From NCBI RefSeq assembly GCF_900115815.1, contig NZ_FOXV01000007.1, positions 62,001 to 126,000 on the forward strand: 64,000 nucleotides of DNA, written 5' to 3'. Source of the stretch: Roseivivax halotolerans (lineage in GTDB: Bacteria; Pseudomonadota; Alphaproteobacteria; Rhodobacterales; Rhodobacteraceae). Below the pieces are notes generated by a model, which worked only from the letters and a program-made list of their open reading frames with translations, was not told the DNA's origin and searched no databases. Every line of letters begins with the position of its first letter. The first letter of the stretch is position 1. A program made the position numbers and the translations under genes. Shown here piece after piece: positions 18,254-26,457 of the stretch.

Positions 18254-19249
18254 CTAGCTCATCAGCCCGTGCTGGCGGAAGAGATCGGGGAGCGACGTCT
18301 CCGGACGAGGCCCCATATGGCTGATCACCTCGCGCGCGGCGGCGTGGCCCATCTTGCCCGCAATCTCCATATCCGCCCCGGTGACGAGCCCATAGAGGAA
18401 GCCAGCGGCGAACTGGTCGCCCGCGCCGGTCGCATCGACGGGCGTGATATGCTCCACCGGCACATCCGTGCGCACGCCGTCGCGGATAATCGAGCATCCA
18501 TGACCCGAGCGGGTGCAGATCACCAAGGGGCAGATCGCGGCGACGGCCGCGAGATCTGCATCGAGATCATCGTTCTGATACAGCGCCCGGATCTCGGCCT
18601 CGTTGCCGATCACGTAATCGAGGTCGTGTTCGATGAGCCGCAGGAAATCCTCGCGATGCCGTTCCACGCAGAACGGATCGGAGATCGCGATCCCTGCGCG
18701 GCCCCCGGCGTTGCGGCAGGCGCGCGCCATCTTCTGGAAGGCATTCTTGCCCTTGTCCTTGTCGAAGAGATAGCCCTCTAGGAAGACCACCTCCGCGTCT
18801 GCGGCCACGCTCTCGTCCACATCGTCGGGGCCAAGCTCGGCGGAGATCCCGAGATAGGTGTTCATCGACCGCTCCCCGTCGGGCGAGACGAAGATCATCG
18901 ATCGCGATGTCGGCAACTCGCCTTCGGCTTTCGGCGGATTGACGAACGCGGTGCCGATTTTCTCCATCTCCTCGGCGTAGAAGCGGCCCAGTCCGTCATC
19001 TTTCACACGGCCGACAAAGGCCGTGCGCAGGCCGAGGTTTCCAAGGCCCGCGAGCGTGTTCGCAACCGAGCCGCCCGGTGCCTGCACCCGGCCTTCCATC
19101 GCACCATAGAGCACCTCGGCCCGTTCCCGCTCAACGAGCTGCATGATGCCCTTCTCGATGCCCATATTGTCGAGGAAGCTGTCCTCGGCCCGGGTCAGCA
19201 CGTCGACGATGGCGTTGCCGATCCCGGCAACCTGATAGGTCTTGCTCAT
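18254..19249 (-). CDS. PfkB-family kinase, probable adenosine kinase
   Basis: A 331-residue ribokinase/PfkB-fold kinase. The sugar-binding N terminus reads GIGNAIVDVLTRAEDSFL and APGGSVANTLAGLGNLG; the phosphate-binding and catalytic loop is DATGAGDQFAAGFLYG. Alphaproteobacterial members are usually called adenosine kinase, which makes AMP from adenosine and ATP; this specificity is inferred. Its ATG overlaps the stop of nth (ATGA), so the two are co-translated on the minus strand. Confidence 0.85.
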   Translation of the reverse strand: MSKTYQVAGIGNAIVDVLTRAEDSFLDNMGIEKGIMQLVERERAEVLYGAMEGRVQAPGGSVANTLAGLGNLGLRTAFVGRVKDDGLGRFYAEEMEKIGTAFVNPPKAEGELPTSRSMIFVSPDGERSMNTYLGISAELGPDDVDESVAADAEVVFLEGYLFDKDKGKNAFQKMARACRNAGGRAGIAISDPFCVERHREDFLRLIEHDLDYVIGNEAEIRALYQNDDLDADLAAVAAICPLVICTRSGHGCSIIRDGVRTDVPVEHITPVDATGAGDQFAAGFLYGLVTGADMEIAGKMGHAAAREVISHMGPRPETSLPDLFRQHGLMS

Positions 19250-19890
19250 AAGGTCTTGTCCTCGAATTGGCAGAGGTCGCGGATCAGGCAGGAGGGACAT
19301 TTCGGCTTGCGCGCGACGCAGGTGTATCGCCCGTGCAGGATCATCCAGTGATGGGCGTGAAGTTGGTAATCGGCGGGCACATTGTCCTCGATGGCCCGCT
19401 CGACGGCGACGACATCCTTCCCGGACGCGATGCCCGAGCGATTGCCGAGACGGAAGATATGCGTGTCGACCGCCTGCGCCGGGTAGCGCCACCACATGTT
19501 GAGCACCACGTTCGCGGTCTTGCGTCCGACACCGGGCAGGCTCTCAAGAGCGGCGCGGGAATTCGGCACAACGCCGTCATATCGCTCGACCAGAATGCGG
19601 CTGAGCTTGATGACATTCTTGGCCTTGTTCCGATAGAGGCCAATCGTCTTGATATGCTCGATCACCCCCTCTTCGCCGAGTGCCAGCATCTTCTCGGGCG
19701 TGTCGGCGATCTCGAAAAGGGCGCGGGTCGCCTTGTTCACTCCCGCATCGGTCGCCTGTGCCGAGAGCGCGACCGCGACCACGAGCGTATAGGCGTTCAC
19801 ATGCTCGAGCTCGCCCTTGGGCTCGGGCTCCGCTTCATGGAATCGGCGGAAGATCTCGCGGATCGTCTTGTAGTCGAGCTGCTTGGCCAT
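19246..19890 (-). CDS. nth: Endonuclease III (DNA glycosylase/AP lyase)
   Basis: A 214-residue base-excision repair enzyme that removes oxidised pyrimidines. The helix-hairpin-helix with catalytic Lys is LPGVGRKTANVVLNMW, the catalytic Asp is in AVDTHIFRLGNR, and the C-terminal iron-sulfur cluster ligands follow C-x6-C-x2-C-x5-C (CVARKPKCPSCLIRDLC). The start at 19890 gives the usual length; an upstream extension overlaps the divergent gene's promoter region and is unlikely. It is divergent from the alkyltransferase gene 105 bases away, pairing two repair functions. Confidence 0.97.
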   Translation of the reverse strand: MAKQLDYKTIREIFRRFHEAEPEPKGELEHVNAYTLVVAVALSAQATDAGVNKATRALFEIADTPEKMLALGEEGVIEHIKTIGLYRNKAKNVIKLSRILVERYDGVVPNSRAALESLPGVGRKTANVVLNMWWRYPAQAVDTHIFRLGNRSGIASGKDVVAVERAIEDNVPADYQLHAHHWMILHGRYTCVARKPKCPSCLIRDLCQFEDKTL

Positions 19891-19994
19891 CCCGCTTGTC
19901 TTGCCCGCTGCCTGACGGATACGCAACAATCGGGTCGCCGGGACAGGCGCGGCCGCTGTAAAAAGGGGCGCAGGAGACACGCGGAGCCACGACA

Positions 19995-20843
19995 ATGACC
20001 GATCAGACCCCTATCGCAGGCCGCAGCGCCTACCATTTCGAGGTCATGCGCCGGGCGATCGTGCTCGTGGACGAGCTCGGTCCCGGCGCGCGGCTCGACG
20101 ATCTGGCGCGCGAGATGCAGATGAGCCCCGCGCATTTCCAGCGCGTCTTTTCGGAATGGGCCGGGGTCAGCCCGAAGCGCTACCAGCAATACCTGACGCT
20201 CGGCCATGCCAAGGCGCTTCTGCGCGAGCGGTTCACGACGCTCGAGGCCGCGCATGCGTCGGGGCTGTCTGGCACCGGGCGGCTGCACGATCTCTTCATG
20301 CGCTGGGAGGCGATGAGCCCAGGCGATTTCGCCAAGGGCGGCGCGGGTCTCAACATCACTTGGGGTATGGCGGACAGTCCGTTCGGCCCGGCGCTCCTGA
20401 TGGCGACGGATCGCGGCATCTGCGGGATCGCCTTCACCTCCGAGGCCGGTGAGGCGGCCGCGTTCGAGGATCTGAGGTCTCGCTGGCCGGATGCACGCTA
20501 CACCGAGGATGCCGCGCGCATTACGCCTAAGGCCGAGGCGATCTTCGGGCAGGGCGGCGAGGTGCCTCTGCATTTCATCGGTGCGCCGTTCCAGATCAAG
20601 GTCTGGGAGGCACTGATGCAGGTTCCCTCCGGCCACGTGACCACCTATTCCGAGATCGCCGCGGCGATCGGCCATCCCAAGGCTGTGCGCGCGGTCGGAA
20701 CGGCGGTCGGGCGCAATCCGATCTCCCTGCTGATCCCATGTCACCGCGCGCTTCGGAAAAGCGGAGCGCTGGGCGGCTATCACTGGGGTCTGCCGGTCAA
20801 GCGCGCGATCCTCGCCTGGGAATCGGTGCGGGCCGACGCATGA
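19995..20843 (+). CDS. AraC-HTH/O6-alkylguanine-DNA alkyltransferase fusion (Ada-like, no Ada zinc domain)
   Basis: A 282-residue two-domain protein. Residues ~15-115 form an AraC-type helix-turn-helix (LDDLAREMQMSPAHFQRVFS, GVSPKRYQQYLTLGHAKALL). Residues ~195-280 are the alkyltransferase with acceptor Cys249 in PCHRALRKSG and the helix KVWEALMQVPSGHVTTYSEI. The N-terminal zinc-binding phosphotriester domain of E. coli Ada is absent, so a methyl-phosphotriester switch is not expected. The protein probably repairs O6-methylguanine and may regulate genes. alkB at 38470 would be a natural target to test. Confidence 0.93.
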   Translation: MTDQTPIAGRSAYHFEVMRRAIVLVDELGPGARLDDLAREMQMSPAHFQRVFSEWAGVSPKRYQQYLTLGHAKALLRERFTTLEAAHASGLSGTGRLHDLFMRWEAMSPGDFAKGGAGLNITWGMADSPFGPALLMATDRGICGIAFTSEAGEAAAFEDLRSRWPDARYTEDAARITPKAEAIFGQGGEVPLHFIGAPFQIKVWEALMQVPSGHVTTYSEIAAAIGHPKAVRAVGTAVGRNPISLLIPCHRALRKSGALGGYHWGLPVKRAILAWESVRADA

Positions 20844-20960
20844 CGCCGGTGTCGGCGGAGCCCCGCCTATGCTTTCGGCAATGTTTTTGGATAACACGTG
20901 GCATGCGCGCTATGACCAGCGTGTCATTCCGACGAAAAACGTCAAACGGACGAGGACCTA

Positions 20961-21623
20961 ATGATCCGAGCGAAGACTTCCCTGATCCTGTCGGCTGCAA
21001 GCCTGATTGCCATCACTGCTTGCGCGCCGCTGAACGATCCCAATAACCCCAACCGCCAGGCGCAAACCGGCGCCTTGATCGGTGCCGGTGTCGGCGCGCT
21101 TGCCGGTGCCGCCGCGGGCAACGATCCCGAAGAGCGTCGCCGCAACGCCGCCGCGGGCGCCCTTATCGGTGCAGCCGGCGGCGCGATTGTCGGCAACGAG
21201 CTCGATAAGCAGGAAGCCGCGCTGCGCCAGCAGATCGGCAACAACAATATCGACATCCAGAACACCGGTGACCGTCTCATCGTGACGCTGCCGCAGAACA
21301 TCCTGTTCGCGACCGACTCGACCGCGGTCAGCCCCTCTATCCAAGGCGACCTGATCGCAGTGGCGCGGAACCTGCAGCAATACCCGGACACCAACGTCCA
21401 GGTGATCGGTCACACCGACAATACCGGCGATGCGGCGTACAACCAGGGTCTTTCGCAGCGCCGCGCGCAGGCAGTGGCCTCCATCCTGACCTCGAACGGC
21501 GTGCCGAGCTTCCGTGTCTCGTCGATCGGACGCGGCGAGGACCAGCCGGTTGCGTCGAACCTCACGCCCGAAGGCCGCGCGCAGAACCGCCGCGTCGAGA
21601 TCGTGATCCTGCCGACGACTTGA
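20961..21623 (+). CDS. OmpA-family lipoprotein with glycine zipper
   Basis: A 220-residue outer-membrane protein. The signal peptide ends in a lipobox-like ITAC (Cys at residue 21). Residues ~35-80 carry two glycine-zipper blocks (GALIGAGVGALAGAAAG and GALIGAAGGAIVGNEL), and residues ~105-218 form the peptidoglycan-binding OmpA_C domain (NILFATDSTAVS, VIGHTDNTGD, NQGLSQRRAQAVAS, NRRVEIVI). It resembles YiaD. The start has GAGGAC upstream. A strong terminator follows the stop. Confidence 0.93.
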   Translation: MIRAKTSLILSAASLIAITACAPLNDPNNPNRQAQTGALIGAGVGALAGAAAGNDPEERRRNAAAGALIGAAGGAIVGNELDKQEAALRQQIGNNNIDIQNTGDRLIVTLPQNILFATDSTAVSPSIQGDLIAVARNLQQYPDTNVQVIGHTDNTGDAAYNQGLSQRRAQAVASILTSNGVPSFRVSSIGRGEDQPVASNLTPEGRAQNRRVEIVILPTT

Positions 21624-21650
21624 TCACGCACTTTTGGTGAAACGTACAGG

Positions 21651-21680
21651 AACACGCCGCGGCTTGCCGCGGCGTGTTTT
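21651..21680 (+). terminator. Intrinsic terminator after the OmpA lipoprotein gene
   Basis: A perfect 12-bp stem (AACACGCCGCGG with CCGCGGCGTGTT) and a CTTG loop, followed by TT then C. It lies 28 bases after the stop codon and is placed as expected for an intrinsic terminator. Confidence 0.85.
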
Positions 21681-21731
21681 CGTTGTAGCTCCTGCGCGGA
21701 ACGCACCGCACCACGAAGGATCGTCCTATTC

Positions 21732-22283
21732 ATGTCCGAATTGAAGCTGCTCACGATTTCCGGCTCGCTCCGCGCGGCCTCCACCAACCGCAAATTGGCA
21801 GCTGAAGCCGCGCGCCGCTTCGGGCCGGCCGAGGTGACCATCGCGGATATCGTCTTTCCGGTTTACGATGGCGACATCGAAGACGGTGAGGGCATACCGG
21901 TGCCGGTGCAGCTTCTGGCGGACCAGATTGCAGAGGCGGATGCCGTCGTGATCTCGACACCCGAATACAACAAGGGCATCTCCGGCGTCCTGAAGAACGC
22001 GCTGGACTGGATCAGCAGGACGGAGGGCAATCCCTGGCGGGACAAGCCGGTCGCACTGATATCCTCGGCTGCCGGGCGCGCGGGAGGCGAGCGGTCGCAG
22101 AACATGGCCCGGCTCTGTCTCAACCCGTTCCGTCCCTATTTGCTGCCGGGGCCTGAGGTGATGGTGGGCAACACGTCCCAGCATTGGGACGACGAGGATC
22201 GCTTGACCGACGAGCGCGCGATTAAGCTGCTTGACGAGCTGATGACGCTCCTGAGGGAAGCGGCGCAGTCGCGCCGCGCCTGA
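21732..22283 (+). CDS. NADPH-dependent FMN reductase family protein
   Basis: A 183-residue flavodoxin-fold oxidoreductase. The FMN phosphate loop is ISGSLRAASTNRKLA near residues 9-23, and TPEYNKGISGVLKNALDW near 77-94 is the family signature for flavin contact. The physiological acceptor (quinone, chromate, azo compound or another) is not shown by sequence. Its TGA stop abuts the stop of the convergent exoY-like gene with no spacer, the two stops forming TGATCA. Confidence 0.92.
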   Translation: MSELKLLTISGSLRAASTNRKLAAEAARRFGPAEVTIADIVFPVYDGDIEDGEGIPVPVQLLADQIAEADAVVISTPEYNKGISGVLKNALDWISRTEGNPWRDKPVALISSAAGRAGGERSQNMARLCLNPFRPYLLPGPEVMVGNTSQHWDDEDRLTDERAIKLLDELMTLLREAAQSRRA

Positions 22284-22973
22284 TCAGCAGCCAGTGCCCT
22301 TGATGACGACTCGCACGGTCCGCAGCATCACCGACAGATCGGTCGCGAAGGACAATTCGCGCAGGTAGCTCGCATCGAAGCTCGCCCGTTCGACGAAGCT
22401 CGACTCGTTGCGGACGGAGGTTTGCCAGAACCCGGTGATCCCGGGACGCATCGCGTAATAGGCAGAGCCTGGATAGAGTTCTGCCTGTTCCACCATGATC
22501 GGGCGCGGGCCGACAATCGACATATCGCCCGTCAGCACGTTCCAGAGCTGCGGCAACTCGTCGAGTGAAGTCTTGCGGATCATTCGGCCGATCGGAGTGA
22601 TCCGGGGGTCGTTGCGGAGCTTCTGGGTCCGGTCCCATTCCGCGGCGGCCAGCGGATCCTGCGCCAGGTGCTCGGCAAGACGCGCATGGGCGTTCGGCAC
22701 CATGGAGCGGAGCTTCAACATCCAGAAGATCTCGCCGTTTCGGCCAAGTCGCTTCTGGCGATAGAACGGAGAACTACCATCGAGCGAGATCAGCGCAAGG
22801 AGCGGCAGCACGATCAGAAGCGCAGGCAGCGCGGCGATTGCGACCAAGGCGATATCCAGTGCGCGCTTGCCCGCACGCCAATACAGGCCGCCGGACTGCG
22901 GCGCGTGCAGGCGACGCGCGAGGTCGCGGTCGAAATCGGCCAGCGAGAATGAGTTCCGAATATGCAGCGTCAC
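22284..22973 (-). CDS. ExoY-type undecaprenyl-phosphate sugar transferase
   Basis: A 229-residue bacterial sugar transferase that places the first sugar-1-phosphate of an exopolysaccharide repeat on undecaprenyl phosphate at the inner membrane. One membrane segment is at about 40-62, followed by FYRQKRLGRNGEIFWMLKLR, a KTSLDELPQLWNVLTGDMS block, IVGPRP and MRPGITGFWQTS, all family hallmarks. Its length matches short ExoY-type enzymes without the PglD/WbaP N-terminal domain. It stands alone; the large glycan cluster is 5 kb away. The ~730-base upstream gap suggests complex regulation. Confidence 0.93.
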   Translation of the reverse strand: MTLHIRNSFSLADFDRDLARRLHAPQSGGLYWRAGKRALDIALVAIAALPALLIVLPLLALISLDGSSPFYRQKRLGRNGEIFWMLKLRSMVPNAHARLAEHLAQDPLAAAEWDRTQKLRNDPRITPIGRMIRKTSLDELPQLWNVLTGDMSIVGPRPIMVEQAELYPGSAYYAMRPGITGFWQTSVRNESSFVERASFDASYLRELSFATDLSVMLRTVRVVIKGTGC

Positions 22974-23701
22974 GTTGCCGTCCCCGAGTTTACGAACGCA
23001 CTCGTCGACCGGCGCAGATCACAGCGATCTGCACAGCCGCGTCTCCGCGATGCGTTCAAAAGGTGAGGCACCAACCCCCAGGTGCGTTCGTTACAAGATG
23101 GCGGCTTTGGGACCGCCCCTTGCATCCGGAAGATATGCAAATGCGGCCTTTTTTAGTCAATGCGCTTGCGAGGGCGTGAGTGGCATCAGGGCCTGCGAAA
23201 ACGACGCAAAGCTCAATCTATGCGTGTGCGATTTCGTTGGTTGAGCGCGGGTTTGCGCCGCGAGGCTGCTTTCCGTGACGGTAGACGCTGCTTTGAGAGC
23301 AGCGAATTTCGCGAAGTATTGTTTCGGAGAGCTCAGGAAATCTCAGGTTTCGACAGAAATTTCAGAGTATAGTTTCCAAAATTAACTTAAAGGCTCTTGG
23401 CTCGATGCGAGCCTGTAGAATTGTGGTGATCGCCTTTAGCGAAAGCACCGAGTGATGACACCGCGCGCGAAGTCGTGATTGCTTATGCCGCCAGGCTCGA
23501 CGTCCAAATTCGGCCATATATCCCAACCGTTCCGATTTGCGCCACAAAGCGAGCCGTATTGGCGCCATTGTTCGCCCGAACTTCGCCACAATTCGCCCGA
23601 TTCGCGCCATGAGTGTCCTCGATCCGCCGCTGTCGGGGCGTTGCGCGCCGCAACCGCTGCCTCTATGTCCGGTTCAAACGCAGCGTTGAGCCGGAGGTCC
23701 A
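22974..23701. other. Long intergenic region between exoY-like gene and rnd
   Basis: No supported gene lies here; the small open frames have shadow-like composition. Visible elements: an inverted repeat GCAGATC/GATCTGC with a 5-base loop (23014-23032) about 40 bases upstream of the exoY start; a dyad TTGCAT-N9-ATGCAA (23120-23140); an AT-richer stretch around 23360-23420; and a cluster of TTCGCC hexamers at 23571, 23582 and 23592, spaced 10-11 bases, about 100-130 bases upstream of rnd. These look like candidate regulator sites. Confidence 0.6.
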
Positions 23702-24316
23702 ATGGCCAACCATCTCTACAAGGGCGATCTGCCCGACGGCCTCGATCTCGGTCCCGAGGTCGCGATCGATTGCGAAACGATGGGTCTGAACCCGCATCGC
23801 GACCGGCTGTGCGTGGTGCAGCTTTCGGGCGGCGACGGCGATGCCCATCTCGTTCAGATCGAGCGCGGCCAGACGCGTGCGCCAAATCTCGAAGCGCTGC
23901 TGACCGATCCCGACACGCTGAAGCTGTTTCACTTTGGCCGTTTCGATATCGCGGCCATGTACAATACGCTCGGCGCGCTTGCGGCGCCGGTCTATTGCAC
24001 GAAGATCGCCTCGCGGCTCGTGCGGACCTATACGGACCGCCATGGGCTCAAAGCTTTGCTGCAGGAACTTGTCGGCATCGACATCTCGAAACAGCAACAA
24101 AGTTCCGACTGGGGCGCAGCATCGCTGAGTGAGGCGCAGATGGAATATGCGGCGTCGGACGTTCTCTATCTGCATCGCCTGCGCGACGTCCTGAACGACA
24201 TGCTCGAGCGTGAAGGCCGCCTTGAGATGGCGCAGGCCTGCTTCGATTTCCTGCCGATGCGGGCGCAGCTCGATCTGGCCGGATGGCCCGAGACCGACAT
24301 CTTCGCGCATTCCTGA
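23702..24316 (+). CDS. rnd: Ribonuclease D-like 3'-5' exonuclease
   Basis: A 204-residue DEDDy exonuclease domain: IDCETMGL (Asp23, Glu25), LFHFGRFDIAAM and AASDVLYLHRL. It consists of the exonuclease domain only and lacks the HRDC domains of E. coli RNase D, which is usual for alphaproteobacterial short RNase D. It probably trims tRNA or other RNA 3' ends; the substrate is inferred. lptC starts 3 bases after the stop, so rnd is probably the first gene of the lpt operon. Confidence 0.9.
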   Translation: MANHLYKGDLPDGLDLGPEVAIDCETMGLNPHRDRLCVVQLSGGDGDAHLVQIERGQTRAPNLEALLTDPDTLKLFHFGRFDIAAMYNTLGALAAPVYCTKIASRLVRTYTDRHGLKALLQELVGIDISKQQQSSDWGAASLSEAQMEYAASDVLYLHRLRDVLNDMLEREGRLEMAQACFDFLPMRAQLDLAGWPETDIFAHS

Positions 24317-24319
24317 GCC

Positions 24320-24943
24320 ATGGCGCGGGCGGCGGGAACCTATAGCCGGATCGTTGCGGGGCTGAAGGTGCTGCTGCCTTTCTTGGCCCTGGCGCTCCTG
24401 TCGACGCTGTTCCTGTTCGCGCGCAGCACGGATCCGACGCGCAATCTGCCCATGTCGACCGCTGAGGATCTCAGGGACCGGCAATCTCAAAGCGCGACCG
24501 GCGCGGTCTATACGGGCGTTGCGGACAACGGCGCGGAGGTCACGATGCGAGCCGAGATGACCCGACCCGATCCCGAGGCGGAGAACAACCTGCTCGCGGA
24601 CCGCTTCGGGGCGACGCTCGACTTCCCGGATGGCAGCCGGATCGATCTATCCGCGCCGAGCGCGGCGATGGACACCTCTGCCGCGGCGACACGGCTGACC
24701 GGCGGCGTCGTCATCGAAAGCTCCACAGGCTACACGGTGCGGACCGAAACACTGAATTCCGCGATGGATCGCATCGACGTCGAGAGCGACGGCACGGTCG
24801 AGGCCGATGGTCCGGCCGGGCGTCTTACCGCTGGCAAGATGCGGATCCTGCCTGCCGAAACCGAGACCGGCGAGGAGGGCGACGTGCAACTGCTTTTCAC
24901 GGACGGCGTTCAGATGGTATACGAGCCGCAACAACAAGACTGA
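24320..24943 (+). CDS. lptC: LPS export protein LptC
   Basis: A 207-residue bitopic protein: one N-terminal membrane segment (residues ~13-33) then a periplasmic beta-jellyroll with OstA-like repeats (GVADNGAEVTMRAE, ESSTGYTVRTETLNSAMDRI). LptC receives lipopolysaccharide from the LptBFG extractor and passes it to LptA. It fits the family in length and position, directly before lptA and lptB. Sequence identity within the family is low, so the call rests largely on gene order plus fold-like features. Confidence 0.88.
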   Translation: MARAAGTYSRIVAGLKVLLPFLALALLSTLFLFARSTDPTRNLPMSTAEDLRDRQSQSATGAVYTGVADNGAEVTMRAEMTRPDPEAENNLLADRFGATLDFPDGSRIDLSAPSAAMDTSAAATRLTGGVVIESSTGYTVRTETLNSAMDRIDVESDGTVEADGPAGRLTAGKMRILPAETETGEEGDVQLLFTDGVQMVYEPQQQD

Positions 24944-24952
24944 GTGCGATCT

Positions 24953-25459
24953 ATGGTGATGACCCGAACTCTGGCCCTCTTGGGGTGCCTCATTCCATTC
25001 GCGGCCTTCGGACAGGGCGCGGAAGTGGCGTTCGGGACCATGCAGCAAGACAGCTCGCTGCCAGTCGAGGTCAGTGCGGACCAGCTTTCGGTCAATCAGT
25101 CGAGCGGCACTGCGATCTATACCGGCAATGTCGTGATCGGGCAGGGCGATATGCGTCTCGCCGCGCCGCGGGTTCTGGTGGTCTACGCTGAAGGCGCAGG
25201 CCAGATCGACCGTCTCGAAGCGACGGGCGGTGTGACGCTCGTCTCTGGTGAGGAGGCGGCAGAGGCCGACCGCGCCGATTACAATGTCGCCGACGGGACG
25301 GTCGTCATGGTTGGCAACGTGCTGTTGACGCAAGGCGAGAATGCGCTGACCTCGGACCGCATGGTCGTGAACCTCGACGATGGCACGGCGCAGATGGACG
25401 GGCGCGTGCGGACCGTCTTCCAACCTGACGAGGAAGCGCCGCAAGGCGAGGGCCAATAG
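24953..25459 (+). CDS. lptA: LPS transport periplasmic protein LptA
   Basis: A 168-residue periplasmic OstA-domain protein that forms the bridge carrying lipopolysaccharide across the periplasm. The signal peptide is MVMTRTLALLGCLIPFAAFG (cleavage near residue 20-22). The OstA signature is in VEVSADQLSVNQSSGTAIYT and further beta-repeats follow (GGVTLVSGEEAAEADRADYN). Starts at 24953 or 24959 are both possible, and an upstream GTG at 24944 less so. lptB begins one base after the stop. Confidence 0.9.
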   Translation: MVMTRTLALLGCLIPFAAFGQGAEVAFGTMQQDSSLPVEVSADQLSVNQSSGTAIYTGNVVIGQGDMRLAAPRVLVVYAEGAGQIDRLEATGGVTLVSGEEAAEADRADYNVADGTVVMVGNVLLTQGENALTSDRMVVNLDDGTAQMDGRVRTVFQPDEEAPQGEGQ

Positions 25460-25460
25460 G

Positions 25461-26219
25461 GTGTCCCGTCCCGAGCTGAACGTCACCGAAGGTCAGGCCG
25501 GCCTGACGGTTTCGCATCTTCGCAAGAGCTACAAGAAGCGCGTGGTGATCCGCGATGTCTCGATGTCGCTCAAGCGCGGGGAGGTCGTGGCGCTGCTCGG
25601 TCCGAACGGCTCGGGCAAGACGACCAGTTTCTACGCCATCGCCGGGCTGGTGAACCCCGAGGGCGGCTCGGTGATGATCGACGGGATCGATGCGACCTAT
25701 CTGCCGATGTATCGACGCGCCCGGCTCGGTATCGGCTACCTGCCTCAGGAAATGTCGATCTTTCGCGGCCTCTCGGTCGAGGACAACATCTCGGCCATTC
25801 TCGAGATCGCGGTCGATGACCACTCCCGGCGGCGCGAGCGTCTCGAAGACCTGCTGTCCGAGTTTTCGATCGAACATCTGCGCCGTGCGCCCGCGCTTGC
25901 GCTCTCGGGTGGTGAGCGGCGCCGGGTGGAGATTGCGCGCTGTCTCGCTGCGGATCCCAAGTACCTTCTTCTCGACGAGCCGTTCGCGGGGGTCGATCCG
26001 ATCAGTGTCGGCGATATCCGGGCCCTTGTCGCGGATCTCAAGACACGGGGCCTCGGTGTTCTCATCACCGACCACAACGTGCGCGAAACGCTCGAGATCG
26101 TGGATCGCGCCTACATCCTGCACGATGGACAGGTCCTGATGTCGGGCTCGCCCGACGAGGTTGTTCGCAACGAGAATGTGCGCCGCGTCTATCTCGGCGA
26201 CAGCTTCAAGATCGGCTGA
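25461..26219 (+). CDS. lptB: LPS export ABC transporter ATP-binding protein LptB
   Basis: A 252-residue cytoplasmic ATPase that powers lipopolysaccharide extraction with LptF and LptG (not in this window). Walker A GPNGSGKTTS, Q-loop LPQEMSIFRGLS, signature LSGGERRRVEIAR and Walker B YLLLDEPFAGVDP are intact; LITDHNVRETLEIVDRAYIL is typical of LptB. I took the GTG at 25461, immediately after lptA, because the longer frame would overlap lptA by about 80 bases. Confidence 0.96.
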   Translation: MSRPELNVTEGQAGLTVSHLRKSYKKRVVIRDVSMSLKRGEVVALLGPNGSGKTTSFYAIAGLVNPEGGSVMIDGIDATYLPMYRRARLGIGYLPQEMSIFRGLSVEDNISAILEIAVDDHSRRRERLEDLLSEFSIEHLRRAPALALSGGERRRVEIARCLAADPKYLLLDEPFAGVDPISVGDIRALVADLKTRGLGVLITDHNVRETLEIVDRAYILHDGQVLMSGSPDEVVRNENVRRVYLGDSFKIG

Positions 26220-26251
26220 TCGAACGCCCAGCGAAAACGCGCCGGATTCGA

Positions 26252-26280
26252 TTGACAGCCCCCCCGGCTCTGCCCTCAAA
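26252..26280 (+). promoter_or_regulatory. Candidate sigma-70 promoter upstream of hpf
   Basis: A perfect -35 hexamer TTGACA (26252-26257) is followed by an 18-base spacer and TCAAAT as a weak -10 (four of six matches). It lies about 180 bases upstream of hpf, in the largest gap of the lpt-ptsN block, where a separate hpf-ptsN promoter is expected. The long leader in between shows no other clear signal. Confidence 0.35.
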
Positions 26281-26457
26281 TAGTCTCATGATGCCGCGCG
26301 CCTTCGCAGTTTCGAACCAGAGGACCCTTGCCGAAGGGAGTGCCGCTCACAAGCCGCCGCGCCGGCATCATGTTCCGGCATTTGCCCCGTTCGTTTCCTA
26401 GAGATCGATCGCAATCGACCGGACGGGTCGTGCCTCCCATAAGAAGGACAACACCTC

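Noticed and set aside
22838-23372. Small plus-strand frames upstream of exoY.
   Set aside because: Arg- and Ser-rich shadow composition, no starts with ribosome sites.
23362-23610. A small basic 82-residue minus-strand frame in the long gap.
   Set aside because: No ribosome site, no similarity I recognise, and it covers the phased repeat cluster; not supported as a gene.
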